Source: Hordeum vulgare subsp. vulgare (taxonomy: Eukaryota; Streptophyta; Magnoliopsida; Poales; Poaceae). Taken from it: a DNA stretch of 64,000 bases. Where the stretch lies: the NCBI RefSeq assembly GCF_904849725.1, contig NC_058518.1:411687081-411751080 (forward strand). The letters run 5' to 3'. Under the pieces are notes generated by a model. It was given only the letters and a program-made list of their open reading frames with translations, did no database searches and was not told where the DNA came from. The position numbers and the translations under genes were made by a program. Shown here piece by piece: positions 24,187 through 36,680 of this stretch; position 1 is the stretch's first letter, and each line of letters begins with the position of its first letter.

Positions 24187-27100
24187 TGTCACGCCCAAGA
24201 TGCGGCCCTAGCCTCAATTTGGCACGAAGGCCTCGTCAGGGATAGAAGCGCATCTCGTCGTGTCGCAAGAATGGATATCGTTACAAGTACATGTACTGAA
24301 AAGAAGAGATACATATATAGAATTGGCTTACACTCGCCACAAGCTACATCAAAGTCACAGTAGTACATTACATAATCATCATGAAGAAGAGCAGGGCCCG
24401 ACTACGAACAAAAACAAACGAGAAAAGAAGAACGACGTCCATCCTTGCTATCCCAGGCTGCCGGCCTGGAACTCATCCTAGATCGAAGAAGAAGAAGAAG
24501 AAGAAGCAACTCCAAATGAACAATCAACGCGCTCGCGTTGTGTAACCTTTACATGTACCTGTAACTAGTGTTGTAGTAATCTGTGAGCCACATGGGACTC
24601 AGCAATCTCATTTCCAAAGGTATCAACACTAGCAAAGCTTATTAGGTGAGGTATGGTTAAGTGGTGAGGTTGCAGCAGCGACTAAGCACATATTTGGTGG
24701 CTAACTTACGAGTACAAGAAATAAGAGGGAGAAGATCTACGCATAGCGGACCTGAACTACTGATGATCAAATGAATGATCGTGAACACCTACCTACGTCA
24801 GACATAACCCCACCGTGTCCTCGATCGGAGAAGGAACTCACGAAAGTGACAGACACGGTTACGCACATGGTTGGCATGTTTAAATTAAGTTAACTTCAAG
24901 TTATCTAGAACCAGTGTTAAACAAAGTTTCCACGTTGCCACATAACCGGAGGCACGACTTTCTGAAAGATTTAACCCTGCAGGGGTGCTCCAACTAGTCC
25001 ATCACAAATTAGCACATGCCGCATAGAAATCCTCGATCACGAAGCTCACGATCTCGTCGGACATCTTAGTGGAAAACGTCAACTCTGAGATTACCCAAAG
25101 CATCACCGGAATCCCGATGCACAAGATATCTTGTCAAAGGTAAAACTAATCCAGCAAGGCCACCCGACGTGTCGACGATCCCGATAGGAGCCGCATATCT
25201 CGTTCTCACGACACGACGGATAAGCACAGCGTACGGTGGCCTGATAGAAATCTCCCGAGTTGCCCCGGGTTGGCCCCGCAAACGGCTCTAGTTTTGGACC
25301 AGCACCATCAGCACTGGCCCCCCTGTATTATGTAGAATTACTCCTCGGGTAGCGCTAACTCCCTATGCATTTCAAGATTAACAGAATTATTATGTTGGGC
25401 AAATGTAGTACCAATGTTGGGCCTTGCCAGACCAGCTTTAATCTAAAACAAATTATCAAGGGGGTCCCCATAACAACCCCGATCGTGTTAGGAGCGCTCA
25501 ATTATGGAACATAACACCGGTAGCCGAAACTAAGGGGGCAAAGGTGGAACAAAACACCAGGCTAGAAAGGCCGAGCCTTCCACCTTTTACCAAGTATATA
25601 GGTGCATTAAATTAAATAGCATTAATATGGTGATATAAAAAGGAACCCATGTTTTCACATAGAAGCAATGCACCTGCAACTAGCAATGCTAACACAGGGT
25701 TAAGCAAGTGGTAACATAGCCAATCAGTGGTTTGCTAGGTTGAACAGGTTGAAGGTTTTCATGGCATTGTTGAGAGGTTGTTATATAACATGTGGTAGGC
25801 AACGAGACATAATCGATAGAAGCAATAAAACGAGCAAGGCAATGATAGTAATGGTATCTGGGGAAATGGTCATCTTGCCTGAGATCCCGCTTGGAAGAAG
25901 AACAACTCCGTGAAGCAGACGAACCGACGTAGTCGAACGGGTCCTCACTTTCCGACACGCTTGCGGAACTCTATCGAGACGGACGAAACCGGAAACAAGC
26001 ATCAACACAGATACACACCACACGATGCACAACACATATGATGCATGAAAGGCTGAATACATGCAAGTCACGGCATGACAATTCACGACAAACAAACACT
26101 AGACATTAAGTGAAGTTCAATATGCAACGAGTTGTATATTGACGAAACTCCACGTTTAATTATTTAGTTCTATCCCGAATAGGTACACGGCAATATTAAA
26201 TGTGGTTAAACATGGCAAGAGGTGAAGCGTAATTAAACTACCTATCTAGGCATTTTGAATGAGGTCGGAAATGACATATAGCATCTCCGAAACGACCTCA
26301 CATGTTAATTTACTATTCTGTCCAGATCTGAACTAACACATTTAATTAGTTGTTAAACAGCAAAACAAATAGGTTCACGTGATTCTACGTGTCATTTAAA
26401 GCAATCTACACATAGAGAACATCTCCAACGGAGCTACGGTTCAAAATATACAAGCACCGCAAGATATGATGGCATGAATGCAATATGTGTGCAACGACGG
26501 TCTCGAGCACTTCAAAACATACAACCAGCAAGAGGAAAAGAAACTACACGATATTCTAAGCAAGTTTCATATAGGACACGATCAAAACGGAGCTACGGTT
26601 CAAAAACTACGAGCAAAACAAGATATCACTACAATCTGCCAAAATCAGCCACATAGCATTTTCTACGCCCCACAACTACGAGCTACACAAACCCAATATG
26701 CTCAAGAAAGGCATGAGACGATAGAGGGAAAGAAGCACTACAACCAGCAACTAACAACAACTCGCATGGCAGCAAGGAACACTAGGAAAAGAAGACACAA
26801 AATGGCATCTCACACACTATTTCAGACTTAGTGAAAATAACACTTCATGGAAGTGCAGTTTTCGATCTAAAGGCATATTGACAGCATCAAAAGCATAAGC
26901 TACAGGACTCCAAATGGCATGAAAATTCATAGCATACTAGAGAAACACAAGGTCTAAAAATAACTCCATTGCACCAACTTCAAAAGAGCTACAGATCACA
27001 AGATAGAAGCAAAACAAAACAGCAACAAAATATAACAGGTTCAGAATTTGAAATATTTCAGCATCTCTAAAACATCACTATTTCCAGCAACTTGAGAGCA

Positions 27101-29058
27101 AGCAAACCACACCTAAACATGCATTTCTATTGCAACCAAAAATACCAGGGGCTAGAGTAAACATCAAAGAACAACTCCCTAGTTGACAACTTAATCAAAC
27201 GAAGCACGGAATAAATCCTACGAAAAAGACAAGACGGCAACATGGCAAATTATCGCGCGAACTAACTTGCTCAAAAGCTAAAACTAATTGCACAGAAAAC
27301 ATATAAAATATGTGGGGTTGCACAACATTAATATTGCCACACGTAAATGCGAGATAATGTCCTAAGCACGGAAAATAAACTAGCGGCAAATCCCTACACG
27401 CAAAAAACACCAATGACCACTCTAAAATACATGGCAAGAGGGTTCCTAAAACATGAACATTTCTACTACGGCATACGAGCAAAACGGTCTTGCACGAAAA
27501 ATAAATACGGGCGTCTATCCTATTGGAACAACACGATAATCTATGCATTCGGCACGCTACATCACGTCAAACAAATATGCAAGTTTTATAATCGGATTTT
27601 ACGTGCAAAACTACACCAAAACCATATACAATACGTCTCGGACCGACTTACGGTTTAAAAGTTACGGGGATTTTATTATACGTCTATTATCTGGAATTTA
27701 TTAATTCCTAAAATTCCTAAATAATCTAACGGGCCAAACTATTATAATGCTAGACAGGGGGAAGGAGTGCCACCTCGGTTGGGCCGGCCAAGAGGTGGCC
27801 TGGGGTCAGTGGAGAGCACCGGCTTGGGCCGGCCGTTGAGGCGAGGTGGGCCTCGGGCGGATCGGCCCAGGAAGCCAGTCGGGCAAGGCAGGTGCTGCGA
27901 GGAAGCGGGGCTCCTCGATCTGACCCCGTCGTCCTCCTTCGCCGGAGTCATGGCGGCGCGGATCTGGTAGTTGCTGCGGCAGACGGCTCCGGCAGGAGCA
28001 AGGCGCAGCCGACGGTAGCGGGACCCACCAGATCTGGCCGCCGGCAGGGCTGTGGTCGACGCGGGGGTGCGAGCTAGCGACGGGCGAAGGGCAGGGCTTC
28101 TAGGGCAGTGGCTAGCTACGAAGGACCCAGTAGCTCACCGGCGGTGGGGCGAGGTCCGGCGACCGGCGAGGAAGGCGCGGGGCATGGGCAGGAAGGAGGC
28201 GGCTCGTGCGGGAGACGGGGGCTGGCTCGGGGGCACCTCCCCAAGAGCTGGCGGCGGCCGCGGGCCGGGAGGGCTCGCGATGGGCCTGGAGGGCCGCGGT
28301 GGCGGGGTGGAGTCCAAGGGCCACGTGGCAGCCCCTAGTTGGTTGCGGGTGGCGGTTGCGGCGGTGCTAGGTCGATCTGGTGGCGACAAGTGGCGGCGGG
28401 TTGGTGGGAGGAGAGAGAGTGCGGGGGATTAGGTTAGGCATAGATTTCGAGGTGGAAGAAGAGGGTTGTCTAAAAATGGCATAGGAGGTCCTATTTATAG
28501 GCAAGGGGGGCTAGGTTTAGCGAAATTTCGTTCCGGATCCAACCGTGTGGTTGGATTCGAACGATTCTGCACACGGGAACGGGTAAGTGGCCGTGTAGTG
28601 TAGATATCCGGAGACGAGAGGGAAACGGGCGACGCGGCAACGATTTTTAAAACACCGATAACCCTCCGACGGTAGACCGAATACGGTGCCGTTACGGTCG
28701 ATCGTTCGGGTAACATACGGACTCCGATCGCGACGAAACTTGACAGGCGGCCTACCAATATTAAAATAACACCGCATGTCAAATATCACCCCAAACGGAG
28801 AAATTTTTCAACACACTTTTCAAAACAAGATTCGAACGATGTCGCGGGAGCGTGCGTGTGCGGTCGTGCTCAGAACGGATAACGACGAGAACCGGCAACT
28901 AACAACGGATGCAAGTTTCGAAAACTGGCGGCAACGGGATGTCGATGCAATGCTGATGATGTGCATGATGCGATGATGATACGACAAATAAAAATAACCA
29001 CACGCCGAAAACGGAATAAATGGGGAATCTTCTAGGGCGTCGGCATCGGGCTATCACA
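24187..29058 (-). repeat. LARD 5' LTR, intact (4872 bp)
   Basis: TGTCACGCC to CTATCACA on the plus strand. It carries a run of about seven GAA units (24485-24505), a GC-rich block (27770-28420) and a TATA box. Open frames in it are not shared cleanly with the other LTR copies and are not supported as genes. Confidence 0.9.
28491..28500 (-). promoter_or_regulatory. TATA box in LARD 5' LTR
   Basis: CTATAAATAG on the minus strand, matching the one at 20364. As the 5' LTR copy, this would drive transcription of the element. Confidence 0.65.
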
Positions 29059-29144
29059 ATCCACTTGAGGGAAAATTGCTATTGTCCTACAAAACTCTGT
29101 GCTTGGAGGCCCAACATAGTCTACAAGAATAAAGTTGTGTAGTA
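29059..29144 (+). repeat. LTR-W, last piece
   Basis: It starts with the second ATCCA copy and matches the end of the LTR at 40154 (GAGGGAAAATTGCTA, CTTGGAGGCCCAACA), ending GTATACATGA where that LTR has GTAGACATCA. No PBS follows, so it is a 3' or solo LTR end. Confidence 0.75.
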
Positions 29145-29539
29145 TACATGACTAGACGAAGACCACTTTAGTGAGGATAGGTTGCAGTTCTGTCCCCTTT
29201 CAAATTTCGACGTTGTGGTGACCCATCTCGCCGTGTGTTTTCAGGGGGAAGAGGACCGGTCCAGTATAGGATAGGGTAGGTAGCCACAATATAGGGGGAT
29301 CATCCCCTGAATTAGCAAGAACACACCTTTGAACTCTATGTCACTCTCGAGAAATTCACACAAGCATGAGTAGGGTTTCACACCGGGAGGTGGCCCGTAC
29401 CTGGCTAATTGTCATGTGCATAGTTCTTCTTCCTTAGCTCAAACACGTCGAAGTGTCACCATGGTGTTGCATTGTAGAGTAGGGAAGGAGATTCTGCACA
29501 CCCCATAGTTCGAACCTCTTGGGTCCCAGGAGCCCTGAT
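29145..29539. other. Unassigned 395-bp stretch
   Basis: I see no ORF, RNA gene or known repeat end. It may be interior of the Copia host whose RNase H starts just after it, or unrelated DNA. Confidence 0.4.
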
Positions 29540-29571
29540 TCCGACAGGTATGTATTTACTCATGGAGGTGG
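29540..29571 (+). pseudogene. Copia RNase H fragment, left of Tat insertion
   Basis: The short frame DSDRYVFTHGGGV resembles the RNase H strand GYVFT.GGA.SW of Copia elements. It is cut at 29572 by the Tat Gypsy LTR, and the domain resumes at 52887. The upstream match is poor, so the host was already decayed or deleted here. Confidence 0.55.
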
Positions 29572-30070
29572 TGTCGTGGTTTTGTCACGGCAGATGTCCT
29601 CGTGGAAGGACTTAAAGATGGAGCCATCGCACCTTAGTGGCGACTCAAAGGGGGTGAGCAAAAGCGAGACACAGATTTACCCAGGTTCGGCCCCTCGTGT
29701 GGAGGTAAAAGCCTACGTCCTGCTTTGTGTGGATTGATGATGGTTTCGATTACAAGGAGGGCGTAACTCGCCTGACCTGGCTCTCGATGATTTCTAACTT
29801 GCCTGTTCTTTCCCAGGGACTCGCCTTTATATACAGGTCGATGCCCTAGGGTTTGCAGGAGTCCTGTCTATGCTAGAAAGCGTCGTTTTCCCTATCTCTA
29901 AGCCGTCGTGTCCTTTAAGACTGGGAACCCCCTTGGCGGTCTATCTTCTGTATAGCTCTTGAACCGCCATCCGGCTCCTGGGCCAAGGGCTGCACCTCCA
30001 ATGGTTGAGTCGCCCTTTTGATGACCCGGCCCATCTGGGGCGGGTTATACCGCAGGTAATATCCCCAACA
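29572..30070 (-). repeat. Tat element 3' LTR
   Basis: 499 bp. On the minus strand it starts TGTTGGGGATATTACC and ends CACGACA. The PPT (TCTGGGGCCTAA) is immediately internal, at about 30071-30082. It matches 52420-52886. Confidence 0.85.
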
Positions 30071-30394
30071 TTAGGCCCCAGATTGTGTTGAATTCATTCA
30101 CGCCAATAAACCTTCACCCACTTGGGGCGACTTATACCATCCTTGCTCTTCGAGGGATGACAAGCCGCCACTCGTTATGAATTTGTTTGACCCGCCAGGT
30201 AACCTTTGATGACATCACCTTATCCCTTTAATTCCAGGGTTTTAATGCTATAACCACCCAACGGATCTTTTGCTCCACATTTACTTATCCCTAAAATCCA
30301 GGTGCCATCATTGCAGATCCTCGACATGTCGCCTCGATCCCCGCACTGGCCGCCTTGATTCCCGCTCTGGCCGCCTCGATTCCCGCTCTAGCTC

Positions 30395-30403
30395 TTTAAA
30401 TAA
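30395..30403 (+). promoter_or_regulatory. Possible promoter of the antisense gene
   Basis: A TATA-like TTTAAATAA is followed by a GC-rich, pyrimidine-rich block (30410-30640) that ends at a strong donor-like GTGAGA (30641). This fits a promoter and first non-coding exon on the plus strand. It is inferred from layout only. Confidence 0.4.
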
Positions 30404-31181
30404 CGGCAGGGGGAGTGGGGGCACTGTCACCTACCCCCACTTCGGCCTCCTCGCGACCTTCGTCTTCCTCGCACCCTTCGCCTGCCTCGTGCGAGCGCCT
30501 CGGCTTCCTCACCGGCCCCCGAAGCTTCATCGCCAGCTGTGGGTTCCCGGGCGTCTTCGAGCCGACCGAAGGCACGAAGTTCTCCGCATCCATCTTCGGC
30601 GCCGTTCTCCTCCCCCAGGCAAACGCATTCCCCCATTAGGGTGAGACCGAGAACGTCATTGTTCTTGCAAGCTAGCTTTGAAATGCAATGAACGTCCTTT
30701 TTTGCTCCGGATCTGTTTCATATTCTTGTGGTAGATCTTCGCAGTAGCAAATCATGGTCACCTCATTGCATCTTTCCGCCACTTTAAATTTCTATGTCGT
30801 AAATCCAGACAATAGTACTGTCGCATCTTTGTGTTCATAGCCTTCGCCATTTTATCAAGTATTATCCTTTTAATTTGATCTGTCTCTAGATCCGTAATTC
30901 ATTGCCCGTTCTTAGAAACTTGTTTGTCCTCCTCCCGGTAATATCCCTCAGGAAAAAGACCTTTTTAGAGTCGCCGCTCAGTTCCTTCCACCATAGCGAG
31001 TTAGATTATCACCATTGCTACGCCCTTTGTCCGGTCTACGGGCGAGTCGCAATACCTTAAAGATATTTCAAAAATCGCCCAACTGGCGAGTTAGAATGCC
31101 TTCACATCCATATTTTGTCACCTAATGGCGAGTCATAAAGTCCTTCACCGGCACATCGTAGATCCCGAACTGGCGAGTTAC

Positions 31182-32724
31182 TGATACGTCTCCAATGTAT
31201 CTGTAATTTTCTATGGTTTCATGCTATTATCTTGTCAAACTTTGGATGTTTTGTATGCCTTCTATATCTTTTTTGGGACTAACTTATTAACTCAGTGCCA
31301 AGTGCGAGTTCCTGTTTTTTCGTGTTTTTGACCCTTTTTAGAGTAGGATTTTAAAAGGAGTCCAAATAGAATAAAACTTCTGAAAAGATTTTTTTCTTAA
31401 ACAGAAGACGATCGGGAGACTTGAGAACCAAGGTAGAGGGTCACCAGGGACGCCACAAGCCCCCTAGTCGCGGCCGGGGGGGCCGCGCCTCCCAGGCTTG
31501 TGGGCTCCATGGGCCTCCTCTACCCTAGGTGTTTCACCTATATATTCCCTAAAATCCCAGAAAAAATCAGGAGATCCTCGAAAATACATTTCCGCCGCCG
31601 CAAGCTTCTGTCTCCGCAAGATCCCATCTGGGGCATGTTCTGGTGCCCTGCCGGAGGGGAGATTTGGATATGGAGAGCTTCTTTATCAACACCATGACCT
31701 CTCTGATGATGCGTGAGTAGTTCACCATAGACCTAGGGGTCCATAGCTAGTAGCTAGATGGCTTCTTCTCTCTCTTGGATCTTCAATACAAAGTTCTCCA
31801 TGATCTTCATGGAGATCTATCCGATGTAATCTTCTTTGCGGTGTGTTTGTCGAGATCCAATAAATTGTGGATTTATGATCAGATTATCTATGAATCTTAT
31901 TTGAGTTTTTCTGATCTCTCTTATGCATGATTTCACATCCTTGTAATTCTCTTCGAGTTGTAGGTTTTGTTTGGCCAACTTGATCTATGATTCTTGCAAT
32001 GGGAGAAGTGCTTGGTTTTGGGTTCATTCCATGCGGTGACCTCACCCAGTGACAGAAGGGGTAGCGAGGCACGCATCATGTTGTTGCCATCAAGGGTAAA
32101 AAGATGGGGTTTTCATCATTGGTTTGAGTTTATCCCTCTACATCATGTCATCTTGCCTAAGGCGTTACTCTGTTCGTCATGAACTTAATACACTAGATGC
32201 ATGCTGGATAGCGGTTGATGTGTGGAGTAATAGTAGTAGATGCAGAAAGCATCGGTCTACTTGTCCCGGACGTGATGCCTATATGTATGATCATTGCCTT
32301 AGATATCGTCAAGACTTTGCGCGGTTCTATCAATTGCTCGACAGTAATTTGTTCACCCACCGTAATATTTGCTATTTTGAGAGAAGCCTCTAGTGAACAC
32401 TATGGCCCCGGGGTCTACTTCACACCATATTTTCAGCCTTACTCTTTTACTTCGTTGCACTTTCCGTCTTCAGATCTCACTTTGCAATCAATCTTGAAGG
32501 GATTGACAACCCCTTTATAGCATTGGGTGCAAGCTCTTTTGTGTTTGCGCAGGTACTCTGGACTTGACGAGATTCTCCTACTGGATTGATACCTTGGTTC
32601 TCAAACTCAGGGAATTACATACTGCTCCTGTGCTGCATCACCCTTTCCTCTTCAAGGGAAAAACCAACGCAAGCAAGTCTCCGTCAATGTGTCAAATTCT
32701 GGCGCTGTTGTTTGAGAATTAGCA
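31182..32724 (+). repeat. Solo LTR, Athila/Sabrina-like (copy 2), in the antisense gene's first intron
   Basis: It starts TGATACGTCTCC and is similar to 4212-5715 along most of its length. Flanks are GTTAC (31177-31181) and ATTAC (32725-32729), a TSD with one mismatch. The last 55 bp differ from copy 1 and include a PBS-like TTCTGGCGC.GTTG, so the exact end is uncertain. Confidence 0.65.
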
Positions 32725-33877
32725 ATTACCGTACTTCATGATCCCCACTGAGTCGCCTTGCTTCCTCTCTTCTTTTGTAGTCATGGTCGTTGTCTCAAAG
32801 TGCGATTGGTTACCAACCAAGATCGATGATTCTACTCTTAAGAAATTTGTTAAATCGGGTCACCTCGACAGTAAGGAAGTCATCGGTTGGCGAATCGCAC
32901 CACGCTAGTTGATCCCCAACCCCGCCGAAGGAGAAGTATTTATTTTCACCGACTATCTTGAACGAGGTTTTAAACCGCCCGGGTCAAAGTTCTTTAGAGA
33001 CATTCTGCATTTCCTTAACGTTCATCCTCAAGACCTGGGACCCAATTCCATCAGAAATCTCTGCGAGTTTCAAGTGTTTTGCGAGGTATATGTGCAAAGA
33101 GAGCCCACAGTTCCCTTGTTCTGGAACTTCTTTCATTTGAATCGCCAGACTGAATTCTCTAACGGACCCAATCATGAACTCGGAGCGGTCAACATCCAAA
33201 GACGCCGTGAGTGTGGGTTTCCATCAGTCCTTCTGTCCAGCCATCCCAAAGGCTGGGCCGAGTCATGGTTTTACTTTCGCGACACCTCTCCTCCTGGCAA
33301 GAACCCACTTCCGGGTTACAGAGAAGATCGCCTGCCCATGGATTTCAAGCTGCCCGAGAAGCTCACACAAGAAGAAGAATCAGAATTCATTCCCATCTTC
33401 TCCGAGTTACGGTCCTTGACCAATAACGGGCTCATTGGGATTGGTCTGTTCCGTTGCTGGGTGGAATGGAACATTCTTCCTCTGAGTCGTCGGGATGGAT
33501 TGATGTGTGAATATGATGGTAGCGTGGACCATCTGCAATGTTTCCACCATAAAAAACTCACAGAAAAGGAAATTGTTGGGATAATTAAGAAGCTAACTGG
33601 CGAGTCTGTGGAAGATTGCGCCAAAATCGGGCTCAAGGCCTTCTGGCGCTCCAACCCGGCTCCGCCAGTAAGAATCTGAACCGCCTTCCTTTACCTTATA
33701 AATATACGTGCCAACGCTCCGGGTTTAAAATTTTATTTTGTTCATCAGAAAGATGATCCCTTTTGGCGAAGGGGTCCAAAAGTGACAGCCCAGAAAAACA
33801 CCAAACCACCACCAAAGAAGAAGAAGAAAGCAGGCAAAGGCAAAGCCGCCGCCAAGGACTCATCCATCGTCGGCGAG

Positions 33878-34915
33878 TGATACGTCTCCAACATATCTAT
33901 AATTTTTGATGGTTCCATGCTATTATCTTGTCAAACTTTGGATGTTTTGTATGCCTTTTATATCTTTTTTTAGACTAACTTATTAACTCAGTGCCAAGTG
34001 CCAGTTCTTGTTTTTCCATGTTTTTGACCCCTTTGAGAGGAGGATTTTAAACGGAGTCCAAACAGAACGAAACTGCCAAAAAGATTTTTTCCAAAACAGA
34101 AAAAGATCGGGAAGCCTAAGAATCAGGGCAGGGGGCCACCAGGGACCCCACAAGCCCCCTAGCCGCGGCCAAGGGGCCCGCGCCTCCCAGGCTTGTGGGC
34201 TCCCTAGGCCTCCTCTGCCCTAGGTCTTTCGCCTATAAATTCCCTAAAATCCCAGAAAAATTCAGGAGATCATCGAAAGTACTTTTCCGCCGGCGCAAGC
34301 TTCTGTCTCTGCAAGATCCCATCTGGGGCATGTTCTGGTGCCCTGTCAGAGGGGGGATTCAGATACGGAGGGCTTCTTCATTAACACCATGGCCTCTCCG
34401 ATGATGCGTGAGTAGTTCACCATAGACCTACGGGTCCATAGCTAGTAGCTAGATGGCTTCTTATCTCTCTTGGATCTTCAATACAAAGTTCTCTATGATC
34501 ATTGCCTTAGATATCGTCATGACTTTGCGAGGTTCTATCAATTGCTCGATAGTAATTTGTTCACCCACCGTAATATTTGCTATTTTGGGAGAAGCCTCTA
34601 GTGAACACTATGGCCCCCGGGTCTACTCCACACCATATTTTCAGCCTTACACTTTTTCTTCATTTCACTTTCCGCCTTCAGATCTCACTTTGCAATCAAT
34701 CTTGAAGGGATTGACAACCCCTTTATAGCGTTGGGTGCAAGCTCTTTGTGTTTGTGCAGGTACTCTGGACTTGATGAGAATTTCCTACTGGATTGATACC
34801 TTGGTCCTCAAACTGAGGGAAATACTTATTGCTCCTGTGCTGCATCACCCTTTCCTCTTCAAGGGAAAACCAACGCAAGCTCAAGAGACGACAGAAGGTT
34901 TTCGTCGACGTAGTA
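33878..34915 (+). repeat. Solo LTR, same family (copy 3), inside an exon of the antisense gene
   Basis: A perfect TSD GCGAG (33873-33877 and 34916-34920). At 1038 bp it lacks about 480 bp present in copies 1 and 2; the break at about 34494 lies at a shared ATGATC. The end reads GTAGTA where the family has CAGCA/GTAGCA. Removing the LTR and one TSD rejoins the lysine-rich exon in frame. Confidence 0.85.
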
Positions 34916-36055
34916 GCGAGTCACGAGCTGTAGAAGAACAATCAGAGGTAAAACTTCCCCTTTACTTATCATGTTTATGTTCCGACTCATGCTTATACCA
35001 TGTGTCTTCATGCGTAGGGCGACGACAACGAGAGCCAAGATGATGCGGTTGAGGTAATTTCTATTTCTTCCGACTCACCTTCCTCTTCACCTGGGCCAGC
35101 CCGACGGATCTGTGGGAAAGTTCCCATGTCTCACCCATATGCTTATATGGACCCTGATTTCCTTTTCAAGAAGGCGAGATATACTCCCAAGCACAAAACC
35201 CGGAGCCACTCTGGCGACTTAATTTCCGGGCTACCTGAGAAGACAAGCGGTTGGAAGCGCACAAGTGAGGTATACTTTTGTTTAAACACACTCTTCCTTG
35301 TGGAAAATACGATTCTCAAATCCCTCAGTCTTCCAATTTTTATTCTGTCAGACTTCTCCCCTTCATCTGACGACTTAGCAATGGCATCTCTCCCGCCAAT
35401 GATTCGTGTGCAAGGGTGAGTTTATTTGTTAACTCTCTCTCTCTCTCTTCCCAATAGCGACATTTGTGCTAATCTTGGTGCCCTTATCTCAGAGCACAAG
35501 CGAAGAAAAGAAAGACTGGCGACTCATCTTCTACTCCTAAGACGACTGGGCTCTTAGGCACGAGCGTATGTGTCCCAGAGCTTGATGAGGATTAAGTGGC
35601 AGCTCATGATGTTCCTGTGGATGATATCCTTGACGTCCGGGATGACTCGCCAGGCATTTTGAAGGAAACTGCTGACAAGATTAACCCATCGAGCCCTCTC
35701 AAGGTGGCTGAAGACCCAGATGTCGTCATTATCACTCATACTGGCTACTCCACACCTACGGCGACGGTGTTATCTAAGCACACCTCAAAGGAATCCCATC
35801 CTTCCACCGAACAAGATGTTAGTAAGCTGAAACTTCCCCCATATGAGAAGCTGGAATTTGATCAAGTCTGCTCTGGCTTCGCAAGTCGCCTAGAGACAAG
35901 TTACGAAATGAACAAAACCTTGATCCACCTGATGAAAGTTAAACATGAGGTACGTCTATTATGTATTCTCTTCCACCCATTAGCCTTACAATAGACTAGT
36001 CTTTGCTTGATGAACGAAAGTTTGTTACAATGTCTATCAGACCCGTATCTGTCCA

Positions 36056-36680
36056 TAGCCCCCAAGGGTTGGGTCATCTTTTGAAAGATGCGTCAGGTCT
36101 TGTATATAGTTTAAAATCTTCAACCTGTAGCCCCAAGGGCCGGGTCATCTTTTGAAAGATGAGCCAGGTCTTGTATTTAGTTAAAAACTTCAACCTGTAG
36201 CTCCCAAGGACCGGGTCATCTTTTGAAAGATGAGTCGGGTCTTGTAGTTAGTTAAAAACTTCAACCTGTAGCCGCCAAGGGCCGGGTCATCTTTTGAAAG
36301 ATGAGTCGGGTCTTGTATTTAGTTAAAAACTTCAACCTGTAGCCCCCAAGGGTCGTGTCATCTTTTGAAAGATGAGCCGAGTCTCGTATTTAGTTAAAAC
36401 CTTCAACCTGTAGCCGCCAAGTGCCGGGTCATCTTTTGAAAGATGAGCCGGGTCTTGTATTTAGTTAAAAACTTAAACCTGTAGCCCCCAAGGGTCGTGT
36501 CATCTTTTGAAAGATGAGTCGGGTCTTGTATTTCGTTAAAAACTTCAACCTGTAGCCCCCAAGGGCCGGGTCATCTTTTGAAAGAAGGGTCGGGTCTTGT
36601 ATTTAGTTAAAAACTTCAACTTGTAACCCCCAAGGGCCGGGTCATCTTTTAGAAGATGAGTCGGGTCTTGAATTTTGTAT
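36056..36680 (+). repeat. 71-bp tandem repeat, about nine units, in an intron of the antisense gene
   Basis: Units start TAGCCCCCAAGGGCCGGGTC and recur every 70-71 bp; the ninth is partial or diverged. Each unit contains CATCTTTTGAAAGATG, a 7-bp stem with a 2-nt centre. Units differ at a few positions (GGGCCGGG versus GGGTCGTG). Single TAGCCCCCAAG-like motifs recur downstream near 36703, 38520 and 38610. Confidence 0.95.

Larger units (their letters stand above)
6346..29058 (-). mobile_element. LARD (Sukkula-type large retrotransposon derivative), with nested Athila element
   Basis: The ends are TGTCACGCC... and ...CTATCACA, flanked by a perfect TSD, ATCCA (6341-6345 and 29059-29063). The intact LTR (24187-29058) is 4872 bp and the internal domain (20933-24186) is about 3.25 kb with no gag or pol. 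LTRs of about 4.5-5 kb around a roughly 3.5-kb non-coding core are the published hallmark of Triticeae LARDs. The PBS next to the right LTR shows minus-strand transcription. The other LTR is split by an Athila insertion at 7655-18068. LARDs must borrow all enzymes from other elements. Confidence 0.85.

Noticed and set aside
30415..30639. 75-codon frame in the leader of the antisense gene
   Set aside because: It ends one base before the donor site and is out of phase with the next exon. Better explained as untranslated leader.
36056..36680. Tandem array as a possible CRISPR array
   Set aside because: Units are contiguous 71-bp repeats without unique spacers, in a plant retrotransposon.
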